From: Acanthopleura granulata
Taxonomy: Eukaryota; Mollusca; Polyplacophora; Chitonida; Chitonidae
Length of the DNA: 64,000 nt
NCBI GenBank assembly: GCA_016165875.1
Contig: JABBOT010000014.1
Location: 9,843,489 to 9,907,488 of the forward strand
Reading direction: 5' to 3'
Below are positions 33,960 to 45,948 of the stretch, piece after piece. The notes under the pieces are model-generated. The model ran no database searches. It was not told the origin of the DNA and worked only from the letters and a program-made list of their open reading frames with translations. Numbering within the stretch: the stretch's first letter is position 1; each line of letters begins with the position of its first letter. The translations under genes were made by a program, and so were the position numbers.

Positions 33960-36900
33960 CATTGGCGACGGCATTCCAGACAGTATGGAATCGTCTTGTG
34001 AATATGCAATGGGTTGTAGGTGCAAACAAGGCGGAAATCAACCAGCAAATAGTCCTGTTACCGCCATCTGTTTCCATTTCTTTGAAGCATCCATTGTTTT
34101 GACGTGTCGATTAAATGTTTTCAAAAAGTATGATTGGAAGGAGGAAGGTTTTTTTTCAGCACAAAATATGCCGAAAGGGATTTATCTGTGTTACCTGTTG
34201 GCACTTGGAGGGACACGGTTCATTGCATACAGAACTGGTTGGTGTTCACCACTTAAACACGACAACATTTGATGTCGGTGGTGCTTATATGCATCTGGTT
34301 ACCAGCTTTGCATCGCCAGAAGACACGTTTAATTAAAGTAATAATAATAATAATAATAATAACAACAACAACAACGATGATGATGATGATGATGGTGATG
34401 GTGATGATAACAATAATAATAATAATAATAAAACACTTGACGAAATTTGGCATGTAATTGAACAAAAACCCATGTCCGTGCAAAAGAAAAAGAAGACACT
34501 GAGTGAAGAAAAGCCATATATAAATTGGCCTACTACCAAAACCATTCTTAAGTCTTCTTTAATAGGCTTAGGCAAAATGTCAACATTGTCCTCAACGTTG
34601 CAGATCGATAATTGACATTTCAGTTCTTTTTATTTAAAATGTTCCTGTGGTTTTTTTCTTATTTGAACATCAACACGAAACTAACTTTCCCATGAAGCCT
34701 TTTCAAAGCATTTAGTCGTGAGAAAACGGAATCCAAACAAAAATAAAAACAAAAAAAAAACAGCCTCGAGGTCAAGCATAGCTCACCGCTAATTACTGAA
34801 TGTTAATTGTGATTTCATTGTTGGGTTGATGTTTTCAGTTGACCGCAGGCCGAAAGCGACATTTGGTGAAGGAATGACCGAATGAGGAGGCCTTTGCCTA
34901 ACATTTCAAACGGTATGTCGCACTGACATGATGGAGATCAGGGGACAGTTTCGTCCCTAAACACACAAGACGTCGCCTTCTCTGGAGAAAAGCGGAGCTA
35001 GCCGTATTCAGTACTGGTTGCACAAAACTAGGCCTGTTGATGCTTTATTCCAACCAGCTACATCTGTCTCTCTAAACCTCAAAAATACATATCAGTGATT
35101 AAGAAGTATCAAAATTTCGAGGAACTTGTCAAAAGACTTGTTTAATTGATGTTTAAGAGATGTGTTAGAATTCATATGTAAATTTAAATTTGATTTATGC
35201 CCGTAAAAAACAACATGTACTTCCGATATTCATTTGAGCAGAGATAGGTTTATCCGTGCCCCCTAGCTGTCAATCCTTTCATGTCCTGAAGTCAAATGGC
35301 TGTGTTTTTAGTTGATATGGTGTTCACACATACAAAAGCATATGTTTAAGTACACCCTATCTGTCTACCACAGGAGTTATTTCTGGCACAGGGACACACG
35401 GTCGGGGCTACTGATCGCTTTTCTGGAAACATGTACAGAGAGACTATTTAGAAAGGTTGACTGTCATATTGTACCCGTTGAAAGCCAACCCAAGTGTTGT
35501 AAACGGTTATAGTTACCAATCACGAGTTATCTTGATTTTGAAGAGCCGAAGTAAAGTCATCGAGAGTAAAAAAACATGTGAGAGAAAAAGGGTGCGCTCT
35601 CAAAGATTTCTAAGCTTGCATTTTCTTCAGGTTTGACGTTTTCTACAGCTAGAAATACTGGCACAAAATACCCATAGGCTATTGCAGCCTTTAACATGAT
35701 TAAATCTTTCTTCTTGTTCACAATTCAGCAATACTCACCGCGATAGATGATATTCGAGTTAGTCAGTCAGTGTTGTTAGTTTACATCACCTTTAAGCTAA
35801 AGCTCTACTAGGCGGTTAATTTGGGCAATTTATTATTGGGTGTATGTTTCCAACAGACCCAAGGCTGAATATGACATCGACCTTTATAAAATGAAAGTTT
35901 TGGAAAGTTTTTGTCACTGCGACGGCAGAGTTTAGAGATGAATTTCACCTCCAGATTCAAAAATGTGGTTGTAATAAAAACAACACTCCTTGAATATGAC
36001 ACTGATTAAGCATTGCAGGGTCAGCGAAATCTTTTCGTCAAGAAGCATTTTACGCTCATTTTCACGTGATTTGGAAAAAGAACTGAATTTCAATGCAAAA
36101 ATTGCAGAACGCATTTTGTTGTCAAAAGAGTTGACTTTTGATATTGAAGCTATGCACCTACTTTTACTTACATTTTCAGGCTTAGATTACTGTATTTATT
36201 CATAATGCAAATATTCTCAATATTTATTGGGACGATGGCTATTAGAAAGCGTTTAGTACCAAAACTTACGGAGAAAATTCTAGATTTAACTGTTGCATAT
36301 TTTATTTTAAGTGTTAAGTTGAATTTAAACAAACCATCTGATTTGTCAGAGATTTCAGCTTACATTGACAAGAATAAGCTGGCAACTCCATAGTTAATGA
36401 GCTACTGAAAGCTGTTCTTTTCACTACAATTGTCAAGAGATATTCACCTTTAAACTCGTTTGGTGGCACTGACCTTTCAAAAAGCTTCTCGCTTTTTACC
36501 TCCAAATGAAGACAAACAATGTGCCGGCTATAAACGTTTCCTTCGTGCCACTTTTATTGGGGGTTTATGTTTTTTTTATTTCACACGTCCTCGACAAATG
36601 CGCTGTTGAAGGAAATCTATTCTCCCAGCGTCAGAGGGATCGCCATCGTTGATTGTCGCGATCGTCTCAGTTCCATGCAGGGATCAGCCTTGTTGCTATA
36701 AACTGGTCACCTGGACCACAACACAGAACAATCATTGAGCTAAAATCATTGAGCTAAAATCTCAGCTGCGTCACAGTGAAGTAATCGGCTAGATCCAGCA
36801 AGGGCACTTTCCAAAAATCGATTCGAGCTTTTTTTCCTTTTGGCCCAGATCGTAATGGCTGTCACAGCTGTACAGTTTTGTATGCACACACAAAACAAAA

Positions 36901-37880
36901 TTTTCATCGCACGGTAATGGCAGTTGTTTACCATATAGTACTAAAAAGATAGTCTCCGCACAGTAACACACGGTTTTATACCTATTGCAAATCATCCCCA
37001 AGGTTCTGTGCAGTAGCCGTGGGGTAGACGCACTGCCCACGTGTTACCCAGTACGAACCACGTGCTGTGTGAGCTACTCAATATCGTGCAGCAACCGGTT
37101 CGATTCTGCGCGGTGCACCGCGGAGCCTGATCGTGCACTGCCGACGTGAAATCCCCACACAGTACTGCCACAGGTCTGCCACTCAGCATTGATCATTTTT
37201 TTTTAACTTTCTGAGCAATACCGCATGGTTAACCACCACGCATTACCGTGTGACCGTTGCTTTGCTGTGCCTCTTTACTCCCTTTCCTTCGCACTTGTTT
37301 TGCAGTATTTGGGGAATGACTGATTCTTCGCGGTGAGTTACCAATAATTGTTGTGATTATACTTACTAAATAAAAGATGAACGGCTGACTAAATTGGTTA
37401 CTCTCGCAAAAGACTGGACGTTAAGGGCACAGTGCTTAACTAAAACATTCTTGCAGCAATAACTGACTTTTTGTGACTGTGTATCAAAATAAGTTGCCAG
37501 CAAACACACTTTCAATGATTTTATTTTAAAACGCAACATGAAGCAAAGGACGTCGCCATTGTTCATTCAAGGGGATTGGAAAGGGAAGAAGGCGTAGGTG
37601 GGTTTTTTTATGCAACTGCAATCACCAACAGTTATAAGGGATGGAAAAAAAGGCAAATGATGCGGCTACATATCCTCTCAGCAGCAAATTTACAATCCAC
37701 GCCAAAAAGGAGCAACTTTACAATTTGGAAGATTACTTCAGCAGATGCTTTCGCACGTATCTTGATAACGTGTAATTGGTATTGGCTCCAATGATTACCA
37801 AAACACATGGAGCCGTGACTAAACACATGTTCATGTGTGTATTTGATAGAACAACGTACAGCTTGGACGAGCTTTCTGAC
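33960..37880 (+). repeat. Tandem unit 1 of a direct duplication of about 4 kb
   Basis: Nearly the whole unit realigns with 37881-41935. Matched landmarks include CAGTATGGAATCG at 33981 and 37889, ACCGCAGGCCGAAAGCGACA near 34842 and its match near 38604, GACACTGATTAAGCATTG near 35998 and 40058, CACACGTCCTCGACAAATGC near 36580 and 40657, and GGAGCCGTGACTAAACACAT near 37809 and 41879. Copies differ by many substitutions and indels, so the event is not recent. Open frames in one copy are interrupted in the other, arguing against coding function. Parts are related to repeats at 18.5 and 28.9-29.7 kb. Confidence 0.9.
34337..34432. repeat. Compound trinucleotide microsatellite in unit 1 only
   Basis: (AAT)n passes into (AAC)n, then (GAT)n with GGT interruptions, then back to (AAT)n. 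The corresponding place in unit 2 (about 38195-38220) has just ACTTAAAATAAAAGCAGACA, so the expansion happened after, or was lost from, one copy of the duplication. Long low-complexity frames on both strands come from it. Confidence 0.95.
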
Positions 37881-38979
37881 GTTCCAGACAGTATGGAATC
37901 GTGTTGTAAATTGGCAGTGGAGTTTAGGAAATCAGCCACCTGTTATCGCCATGTGTTTCCATTTCATTTGAACAACTACGACTTTGACTAGGCGATTAAA
38001 CGTTTTCAAAAAGTCTGATACAGAAAGAGGATCTGTTTTTAGCACAAAATATCGCGAAGGGGAATTATCTGTGTTACATGGTGCCACAATCAGGGACCAG
38101 GTTTTATACACATGTGGTTAGTGTGCACCACTTAAACACGACAGCATTCGATGTCGGTGACGTTTTCATGCATCTGGTTACCGGCTTTGACATGCTAACT
38201 TAAAATAAAAGCAGACACTTGAGGAAATTCCCCAAGCACTTAGCAAAAATCAATTTGTGTGTAATAAGAGAAAACTGGACACTGAGTGAAAAAAGACCAT
38301 GTCTAAATTGGCCTACTACCAAAACCATTCTTAAATCTTCTTTAATAGGCTCAGGCAAAATGGCAACATTGTCCTCAGCAATGGAGATTGACAATTGACA
38401 TTTTAGTTAATTTTACTTAAAATGTACCAGTTGTCTTTGTCTAATGTGAACATCAACACAAAAGTAACATTCCCATGAAGCCTTTGCAAGGCATTTAGTC
38501 ATGACAAGACGTGATAAAAAAACAGCCTCAAGGTTAAGCATCGCTTACGGCTAATTACTGAATGTTAATTTGTGATTTCATTGTTGGGTTGATGTTTTCA
38601 GTTGACCGCAGGACGAAAGCGACATTTGGTGAAGGAATAACTGAATAAGGAAGCCTTTGCCTAACATTTCAAACGATATGTCACCCTGACATGATGGAGA
38701 TCAGGGATCATTTTCTCCCCTAAACACACAAGATGTCGCCTTCTCTGGAGAAAAGCAGGGCTAGATGTATTCAGCACTGGTTGCACAAAACTAGGCCTGT
38801 TGATGCTTTATTCCAGCCTTTACATCTCACAGAGATGGTTCCAGTTTTTGAGTATCGCAGTTTTAAATATCAGCAGTTTTGTTTTCGGGATGTGATATGA
38901 GCTCAAAAATATTTTTCACTGTTTAAGAAATAACAACATTTCGAACAACATGGAGAAAGATTGTATTCAGTAAGGAGTT

Positions 38980-39690
38980 GGTAGGATGACCCAAGGTCAT
39001 CAGCTCCAGGTCAAGGTCACATAGCACTTTATACTAAAATTATGGTCCGGGCCACAACTTAAAGTCGACAACTTTACAAAAGCTCATGCTTTGCGCAAAT
39101 GTTTCTCAGGTCTGGAGGATGTGTCATGACCTTGACACAAGGTCATTAGCTCAAGGACAATGTCACCATAGCACATAATCCTCTCCGCCTTTTCCGGGCC
39201 ATAACTTTTTAACGACAACTTTGTACAAGCTTATACCTTGCATAAATGTTTTTTTAGGCCGGGGGGGGGGGGGGGGGTCTGCCATGACCTTTAGCCAAGA
39301 TAATTAGTTCAAGATGAAGGTCACCATAGCACTTTATGCTGAAATTTTTATTCGGGCCATAAGTTAAAGACGATAACTTTACAGACACTTATGCTTTACT
39401 CAAATGTTTCTTAGGTCTTTCTTAGGATGTGCCATGACCTTGATCCAAGGTTATTTATGTCTGCAGTATATGTCATGGCCTCCACCCAAAAGTCTGCCCT
39501 TCTCTCTGTCTGGTCCCTAGTCTTCATTACTCAGGAACTTATGCTTTTCACAAACATGACTAATGTTGCACATGCTTAGGGCCTGTATTATAACCTTTAC
39601 CTCTTCACTTGCTGCTCCATTAGAGGTGGCAAACCAACAGCGTACTGCCGGTATATGTATCGGCCGTTTACCGGCGCCCTATTTTTCACA
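38980..39690. repeat. About 145-bp tandem repeat rich in AGGTCA
   Basis: Four units start with ATGACC...AAGGTCAT-like phrases near 38987, 39126, 39285 and 39433. Each continues with TCAAGGTCA-type, CATAGCACTTTATGC-like, GGGCCATAACTT and GCTTTGCACAAATGTTTCTTAGG-like blocks. AAGGTCA occurs at 38993, 39139 and 39317, and AGGTCAAGGTCA, two half-sites with no spacing, at 39008-39019. Such arrays are common in bivalve genomes as I recall. The last part after about 39450 is more diverged. Confidence 0.85.
39261..39277 (+). repeat. Run of 17 G
   Basis: An uninterrupted guanine run lies within the third AGGTCA-rich unit, at the place where other units have only GGTCTGGAGGATG. It can form intra- or intermolecular G-quadruplexes and is a likely source of sequencing or assembly length error. 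Confidence 0.95.
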
Positions 39691-41935
39691 GCTAGAGACA
39701 ATGTCACAAAATATCCATTGACTGTTGAAGTCGTTTAAAATTCAGCATGAACTGACGCGGACAGAATTTCTCCGAATTAGTCAGTCATGTTGTTACTTTA
39801 CATCAGCTTTGAGCTAAAGGTTCACTAGCCGGTTAATTGGGCAATTTATTACAGAGATTATGTTTCCAGCTGACCTACGGCTGAATGTGACATTTAGCAA
39901 AAGAATGGTTAAGCGATAAGTCATCCACCTTGGTGTATAAAATCTAAATTTTGGGGAGTTTTTGTTACTGCAACGGCAGAGTTTAGAGATGAATTTCGCG
40001 TCCAAATTCAAAAGTGCGCCTGCGGTTGCAATAAAAAGGACACTCCTTGAATATGACACTGATTAAGCATTGTAAGTCCAGCTAAATCTTTTCGTCAAGA
40101 AGCATTTTACTCTCAATTTTACAGTTTAGAAAAAGAACTAAATTTCAATGCAAAAAATTGTAGAGCGCATTTTGTTGCCAGAAGAATTTACTTCATTCCA
40201 AAGACTTCTGATATTGTATCCTATGTACCCACTTTTACTTACATTCTCAGGCTTAGAGTACTGTATTTTCTCAAAATGCAAATATTCTCAAAATTTATTG
40301 TTGCGACGCCTATAAGAAAGCGTTTAGTATCAAACCTAAAGGAGAAAATTCTAGATTTAAGCGTAGAATTTTTTAGTTTAATTGTTAAGTTGTATTCAAA
40401 CCCACCGTCGGATTTTTAAGAGATTTCAGCTGATATTGACAAGAATAACTGAATTTGCAGCTCCAGAGTTAATGAAACACAAAAAGATGTTCTGTTCACT
40501 GCAATCGGCTAGAGATATTTAACTTCAAACTCATGTGGTGGCACTGACCTTTCTAAACGTTTCTCGCTTTTTACCTCCAAATGAAGACAAACAGTGTGTC
40601 GGCTATAAACGTTTACCTCGTGCAACTTTTATTGAGGGTTTATATTTTTTTTTATTTCACACGTTCTCATCAAATGCGCTAGGGAAGGGATCTTTTCTCC
40701 CTGAGGTAGAGAGATCGCCATCGTTGATTGTCGCGATCGTCTCAGTCCCATGCAGGGATCAGCGTTATTGCTATCAAGTGGTCATGTGGGTCACGACACA
40801 AAACAATCCTAGAACAAAATCACTGAGCTAAAATCTCAGCTGCGTCGCAGTCAAGTAATCGGCTAGATCCAACCAGCGCAGCTTCCAAAAATCGATTCGT
40901 GATTTGTCGTGTTTTTCTTACCTTTTGGCACAGATCGTAATGAGTGTCAAAAGCTGTACATTCTGTATGTACTCACAAAGGAAAATCTTCATCGCACGGT
41001 GATGACAACACTTTACTGTACAGTACTGAAAAGATAGACCCATGCAAATATTCGCAGTTTAATCCCCTATTGCTATTACTAAGCATCCACAAGGTACTGT
41101 GCAGTAGGCGTACTGTCCGCCTGCTACACAGTGCTAACCACGTGCAGCGCAGGAACTGCGTGAGCGGCTCAATACCGTGGGGAATCTGTTCAATACTTCG
41201 AAGTTCACGCTTGTGCAGTGTCTCTCGGCTACTGAATCTACCCTGCCGACGTGAAATCGCCACACAGTGCAGAGCATCTGCCACTCAGTACTGCTGAGTT
41301 TTTTTTTACCTTTCTGCTCAGCACTGCACGGTTCACTACCTTAGAGTACCATGCTACCATGGCTTGGATGTGCCTTCCTTTCTTTCGCACTTGTTTTGCA
41401 GTACTTGGGTAATGACCGATAATTGCTATGATTATACTTCCTAAATGGTAGCACACTAAATTGGTTACTCTCGCAAAAGATTGCACTTAAGAGCACAGTG
41501 TTAGACTAAAACATTCTTGCCACAGTAGCAGATTTTTTCCTGAACAAACATGGCTGAAACATCAAAATAAGTTGGTTACAAACACGATGTCAACGATTCA
41601 CTCCAGAGGAGTATAGGGCGATGGCATTCTTCATTCATAGGGAATCGAAAATGGAACAAATACGTAGGTGATTTTTTTATGCAACTACAATTACCAGGCG
41701 TCCTAATGCGGTGAAAAACGATGACTGATGCGGCTACATATCCTCTCGGCAGAAAGTTTACAGTCAACTCCAAAAAAGGATGAACTTTATCTTTTGGAAG
41801 ATTTCTTCAGCAGGTGCTTTCGCTCATATCTTGGTAATGCATAATTGACACTAGCTCCACCGATTGCCTAAACACATGGAGCCGTGACTAAACACATGTA
41901 CGTGCTTGTATTTGATAGACCACGTACATTTTAGA

Positions 41936-43152
41936 TGGATTTCGGTAACACGACACCCAGCGATATATATTTTGCATAAAGCCATTTCATTAGGTCATTT
42001 TCTTAGGTTCACATTCCGCTTGGATAGAAGTTAATGGATTTTTGAAAGTTTCCTTTTTTGCTGTAACCCAGATAGGATATTTTAAACAAATACTAATTCG
42101 AACAGGGAGTGAAGAAAAGCTCAGCCGAAAAGACAAAGCTTGAACTAAGATCTTCAAACCTGACAAAGAAAGGGGTCGGTATCTGAAGTTCGATTTTCAT
42201 TTGAAAAATACTCGTGCAAGTCCACTACGTGTAATACCTGAATGCCATCTCCCTGTAGAAAGACAGGAGAGGATTCCATTATGATACAGTAAAACGGCGG
42301 AGTCTACGCGCGTCATTAAAGAGTGGATGACGTCCATCCTACAATACGACACAATGTCTGCCACACTAAGATCGTTCAAGAGGTATCCATTACGACAAAC
42401 ACGCTCGTACTCAACAGGCCAGTTAAAACCCGTCGCTCTCAAGTTCGGGGCGTATAGAGTGTTTTTACCATATCAGCTCTTATTTCCCAATCGGCTTGAA
42501 AGTGACAGGGATATTGTGGTTCACAGAAGAGCCACTTCATCCTCTGGTGGTTTATGACGAAGTATTTCATAGGGATTATACTGTCGTTCTGGCTTTGAGA
42601 CTGTATTCTAATTCTTTAACCCGGGTCTCGATAATAAAATGTGTCATTGTAAAGCCTAACGCCTGTATAATTATGATGGTAACATTATAACCGAACAGAG
42701 CTAAAATTTGGAAGCAATTAAACAGTTACACCCATCTATCATCTCCTCCACCCCGACCCCCAACTTCCCAGACATACACCATCCTTAGAACTCCTCTTTA
42801 TAGCGGGCGACAGGACATGATGACAGTTTCTGAACAGCCAGTCCTGTCTTTTTATGAGTAACATGGACTTGGGAAATTCTGCATAAAAATGATGCAGAAT
42901 GTGAAACGAGTAAATAAATCGATGCATTGTAGAAAATAGTTACTGTGGCTCAATGTGGCATTCTTTATAAACGTATAGACGAAATCATTGGCCGAAGTGT
43001 AACATCGTGCTGTAAAGTCAAGTAGAGCTGCTTAACATTTGACAAGTGCATGTGTGAAAAGATGTGGAAGTTTTCTAATTCGTTCTTCTTTTTTTGTAAT
43101 GGAACCAAGATACCTTGGCTGGTAACAATCAGCTTTAGTATAAGGCATTATT
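41936..43152. other. No gene; fragment of an earlier repeat
   Basis: Contains a small relative of the (AATC)n-tail repeat (ATTCCATTATGATACAGTAA near 42275 and GAGTGGATGACGTCC near 42320). The remaining frames are short and unrecognised. Confidence 0.45.
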
Positions 43153-43279
43153 CAGCAACCTGCGCAAGGTCGTGACTCTGCCCGGTTTCCTCTCACCATA
43201 ACGCTGGTCGCCGTGAAATATATATACCAATAGGCCAAATGCACCAACCAAATAAATAAATGAATAAATAAGTAAATAA
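43153..43279 (+). mobile_element. 5'-truncated SINE, plus strand
   Basis: CAGCAACCTGCGCAAGGTCG, GACTCTGCCCGGTTTCC, TCACCATAACGCTGGTCGCC and a (AAAT)n-like tail with TGAATAAATAAGTAAATAAA correspond to the 3' part of the common SINE in sense orientation. The stretch between core and tail is rearranged. Confidence 0.82.
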
Positions 43280-44047
43280 AAGACATTATTCATGGGAATA
43301 CAGTTTTTAAAAGGATAAACTGTACGATCATTTTAGCAAGGAAATTTTTTTTAGTTTGTTCAGTTGCACACTGTAGGTTCCGATCATTCTTCAATACGCA
43401 AAACGCCCCTCTGGTGAGCAGAGGACAAGGCGTTCGTGTTTAAAAAGCTTTGTTCTCGTTTCTTCTTCGCTTAAACCGACTTCTGTCGGGCCATTGCCAT
43501 CACAGGACAATTTCTGATTGCAGTTTGAGCTATTTGATGAACACAACCGCTGGGTAATGCGAGAGGAGATCGACTGAGGAAGGACCCGCGGCTGACAATG
43601 CCGGCTAGTTATCCCTAGCTGTTTAGAACTCGAGTCAGCAAAGCCAAGGATATCCCCGGGCATCGGAGCTTCACGCTGAATCAACCGGCTAAAGTGAAAA
43701 TCGATTCCTCGGCAGTCTTTGCTTTACAAGGTCCGATTAGCTGTTCTCCATTACAGGTGGTCAAAACTATCAGGGGCCTGGACAATGACCACTGGCCTGT
43801 AATCCGGCGAGAGACATGAGCCGACATGGAAGAAACGAGGCATGAGATCGGTTACAAACTGCGCCATAACCCTTGGCCAAAAACAGGAGCGCTTTATACA
43901 TTGCAAGCACGTTCTGGAATGCTTCCGATTTCTGGACTCGCAACAGTATACAGGTTTGCTTCCGCTCCCATCGTTGGCCTATGTACAAATGTATCTGTCC
44001 TATATGCATAAGAATGAGTAACTTTCAACAAATGACGTCTTAATGAA
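43280..44047. other. No gene recognised; GC-richer patch
   Basis: About 43390-43720 is GC-richer and open for 97 codons on the minus strand (43391-43684), with overlapping frames on both strands to 44011. None shows a known domain or clear splice signals. Confidence 0.4.
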
Positions 44048-44102
44048 TTGTACTGGCCTCCTCTTAGGTCGTACGTGGGAAGGTCCCCCAGCAACCTGTG
44101 TA
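44048..44102 (+). mobile_element. Short SINE core fragment
   Basis: GTACTGGCCTCCTCTTAGGT and CGTACGTGGGAAGGTCCCCC plus AGCAACCTGTG match the middle of the common SINE in sense orientation. Head and tail are absent. Confidence 0.65.
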
Positions 44103-44423
44103 TTTTGCACGTCTGCTGTTCTTTAAGTAAAGGTTTTTTTCTTGGCGATATTAGCTGTTCCTTCCCTCTTCATGATACACTGACTCGTTAACACAACGAC
44201 CTCTGATGTCGATGCCACCTAAAGTTTAAAAAAAAAAATTGATGCAAGCCATAATATCTCTATTGAATGATCACATGGTGATTCGGAAATTTTTTATTTA
44301 ATATCCGCCCGTTAACTTCTCAGTTATTAATGTTCAGCGGAATATTGATAGAGTGTTAGTATTATTCCACAGCAACCATACATGATATATAGGGTAACTT
44401 TTCCATATTAGATTTAATACCAT

Positions 44424-44510
44424 TATTTCTATTCTCGATTGATGTTATACGCCGTGCTCAGCAATATTCACTTGTACGACGGCGTTTAGCATTATGGTGA
44501 GAGGAAACTA
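44424..44510 (-). mobile_element. SINE 3' fragment, minus strand
   Basis: GATTGATGTTATACGCCGTG, CTCAGCAATATTCACTTGTA, CGACGGCGTTTAGCATTATG and GTGAGAGGAAAC are the complement of the SINE 3' half. The remainder is missing. Confidence 0.8.
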
Positions 44511-44822
44511 TTATAGATTTATGACAAAATGAAAACAAACATGCCTCATTGATTAATCAGCATTTTTTTTATTCCTTCTGGCCTTATGCAGAGTGGAAAT
44601 AGTGAGAGTTTACTAATACATTAAATTAGATTTTAAAAAAAGATACACGAAAGGAGAAGCTGAAAAACCCAACTTCTGTAGTGCGATGCCATCAATTAAA
44701 ACGACACAAAAAACTGAACAATTCTCTTATTATGAAAACAAATATACTCCGGATTTAGGGTAAAGATTCTATTTGGAGCACGTGCAGTAGTCGGAGGAAG
44801 GCTTGGAATCAGAGCACCTCAC

Positions 44823-44944
44823 CCATCTCCACATGCCCGAGGGTACCAGTGTAGAGGGCCGACTTATTGGCATTTCCGCTGGTCGGAATTGTGTGAGCAT
44901 ATCGATGGATTCTTCTGACGCCCTTTCCAAATCGTGTTTAGCAC
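44823..44944 (-). other. Candidate coding exon, 122 nt, unidentified
   Basis: Read on the minus strand, a CATTTAATTTGGCAG acceptor-like sequence precedes an open segment that ends at a GTGAGG donor-like sequence (GT at 44822-44821). The 122-base exon would enter in phase 1 and leave in phase 0. The 40-codon product has a charged helix-like start (KHDLERASEES) and a proline/serine stretch ending PSGMWRW. The open frame continues to a stop at 44769. It is not over a recognised repeat. I do not recognise the family. No neighbouring exon could be paired with it. Chance or an old pseudogene remain possible. Confidence 0.25.
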
Positions 44945-45549
44945 CTGCCAAATTAAATGAACGGTAAAACCGTTCCCATTGTCACTCACAACAATCAAGT
45001 TACCCATACACAATGGATTTCCCGTTCGAGCCTTTTGACTATAACGAACGCGGATAGTCCTTAGTTTTTTCACCGTTGACGCAACACTTTCGCCAGACCA
45101 ATCAGGTTGCAAAGAAATAAGTCCGGAAGGCCATTGCGTTCAATTATCCCATCGGTATAGCTCGGCTTGTGATGCTGAGATTACCCCTGTTGCCGGCACA
45201 TGACATTAAACAGTCAAATTATCGCTACTTTTCTTGACGAAGCAACCGGAATACCAGAGAAACTTCCATGACATTTCCGTGCGTGCTTTTTTCTTGCACC
45301 TTATTTTCACTGCATCAAATCAACATGTGCAAAGCCAGATGCGACACGAAAAAAGCATCACCCAATACTTTGAGGGATTTTTGTTCCTGGACTATGCTGT
45401 AATTGGAAGATAGGAGATAACAACCCTGATGTGATTTAAAATCATATACTGCGCCTACATTCATGATTTGTTAGACAAAAAATACTGCATAGCGCTGTGT
45501 CTATAGCTCGGCTGTCCATATCACAGTACATCTGCCATAACGGTTTGGT
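44945..45549. other. Nothing further recognised
   Basis: An 82-codon minus frame (44864-45112) overlaps the candidate exon in another frame and has no recognisable domain. The rest is AT-rich. Confidence 0.4.
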
Positions 45550-45915
45550 CACCGCATCGGTGGTCTAGTGGTTAGAGCGTCCGCCTTGAGGTCCGGAGAT
45601 ACAGTTCCATGCACGCGTCGGGTAACACCAAAGATTTGAAAAATGGTACTTATTGTTGCCTCACTTGGTGCTCAGCATTGAGAGATTAGAGCAAGGAAAC
45701 AAGACTGGTAGGCCCGGTGTCAGTATAAGGAGACTGGGTGAGGTGTCATGTCTGGTGTCTTCGGCATGATGTTCCGGTGGAGGCAGCACTTTGACCGTCG
45801 TGGACTCGCCCTGTCAAAAAGAGACACACCATATGCACACACCAGGACTCCTCGTCGTCACATGTCTGAAACATTAAGTACTAACTGAAACCCGAAGCAA
45901 CACTCACTTCCTTAC
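45550..45915 (+). mobile_element. Second-family SINE, plus strand
   Basis: The head TCGGTGGTCTAGTGGTTAGA...GCGTCCGCCTTGAGGTCC is tRNA-like with a strong A box, and CAGTTCCATGCACGCGTCGG is a decayed B-box region. The body continues TGCCTCACTTGGTGCTCAGC, ATTGAGAGATTAGAGCAAGG, GAGGTGTCATGTCTGGTGTC and CTTCGGCATGATGTTCCGG, phrases I recall from molluscan SINEs. The 3' end is uncertain. It would be transcribed by RNA polymerase III if active. It is longer than the other SINE copies here. Confidence 0.8.
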
Positions 45916-45948
45916 AGGTTTGGTAGTTTCCACGCTCAAAACTGATTT

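Larger units (their letters stand above)
37881..41935 (+). repeat. Tandem unit 2 of the duplication
   Basis: Second copy, same orientation, directly following unit 1. The join near 37860-37890 passes from the end phrase TTTGATAGAACAACGTACA (unit 2 equivalent TTTGATAGACCACGTACAT near 41919) into the start phrase around CAGTATGGAATCG. Unit 2 differs by carrying about 700 extra bases (38980-39690) that form an AGGTCA-rich tandem repeat, and by lacking the trinucleotide expansion. The 3' third of each unit contains a GC-richer zone (36990-37190 and 41090-41290) full of CAGTACTG-like and GCACTGCC-like phrases. Confidence 0.9.

Noticed and set aside
33960..41935. Protein-coding gene duplicated in tandem
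   Set aside because: Open frames in one copy (for example 35990-36393) are interrupted by stops and indels in the other, so no coding constraint is visible.
45550..45640. Functional tRNA gene
   Set aside because: A good A box exists but the B box is decayed, the cloverleaf does not close, and a typical SINE body follows.
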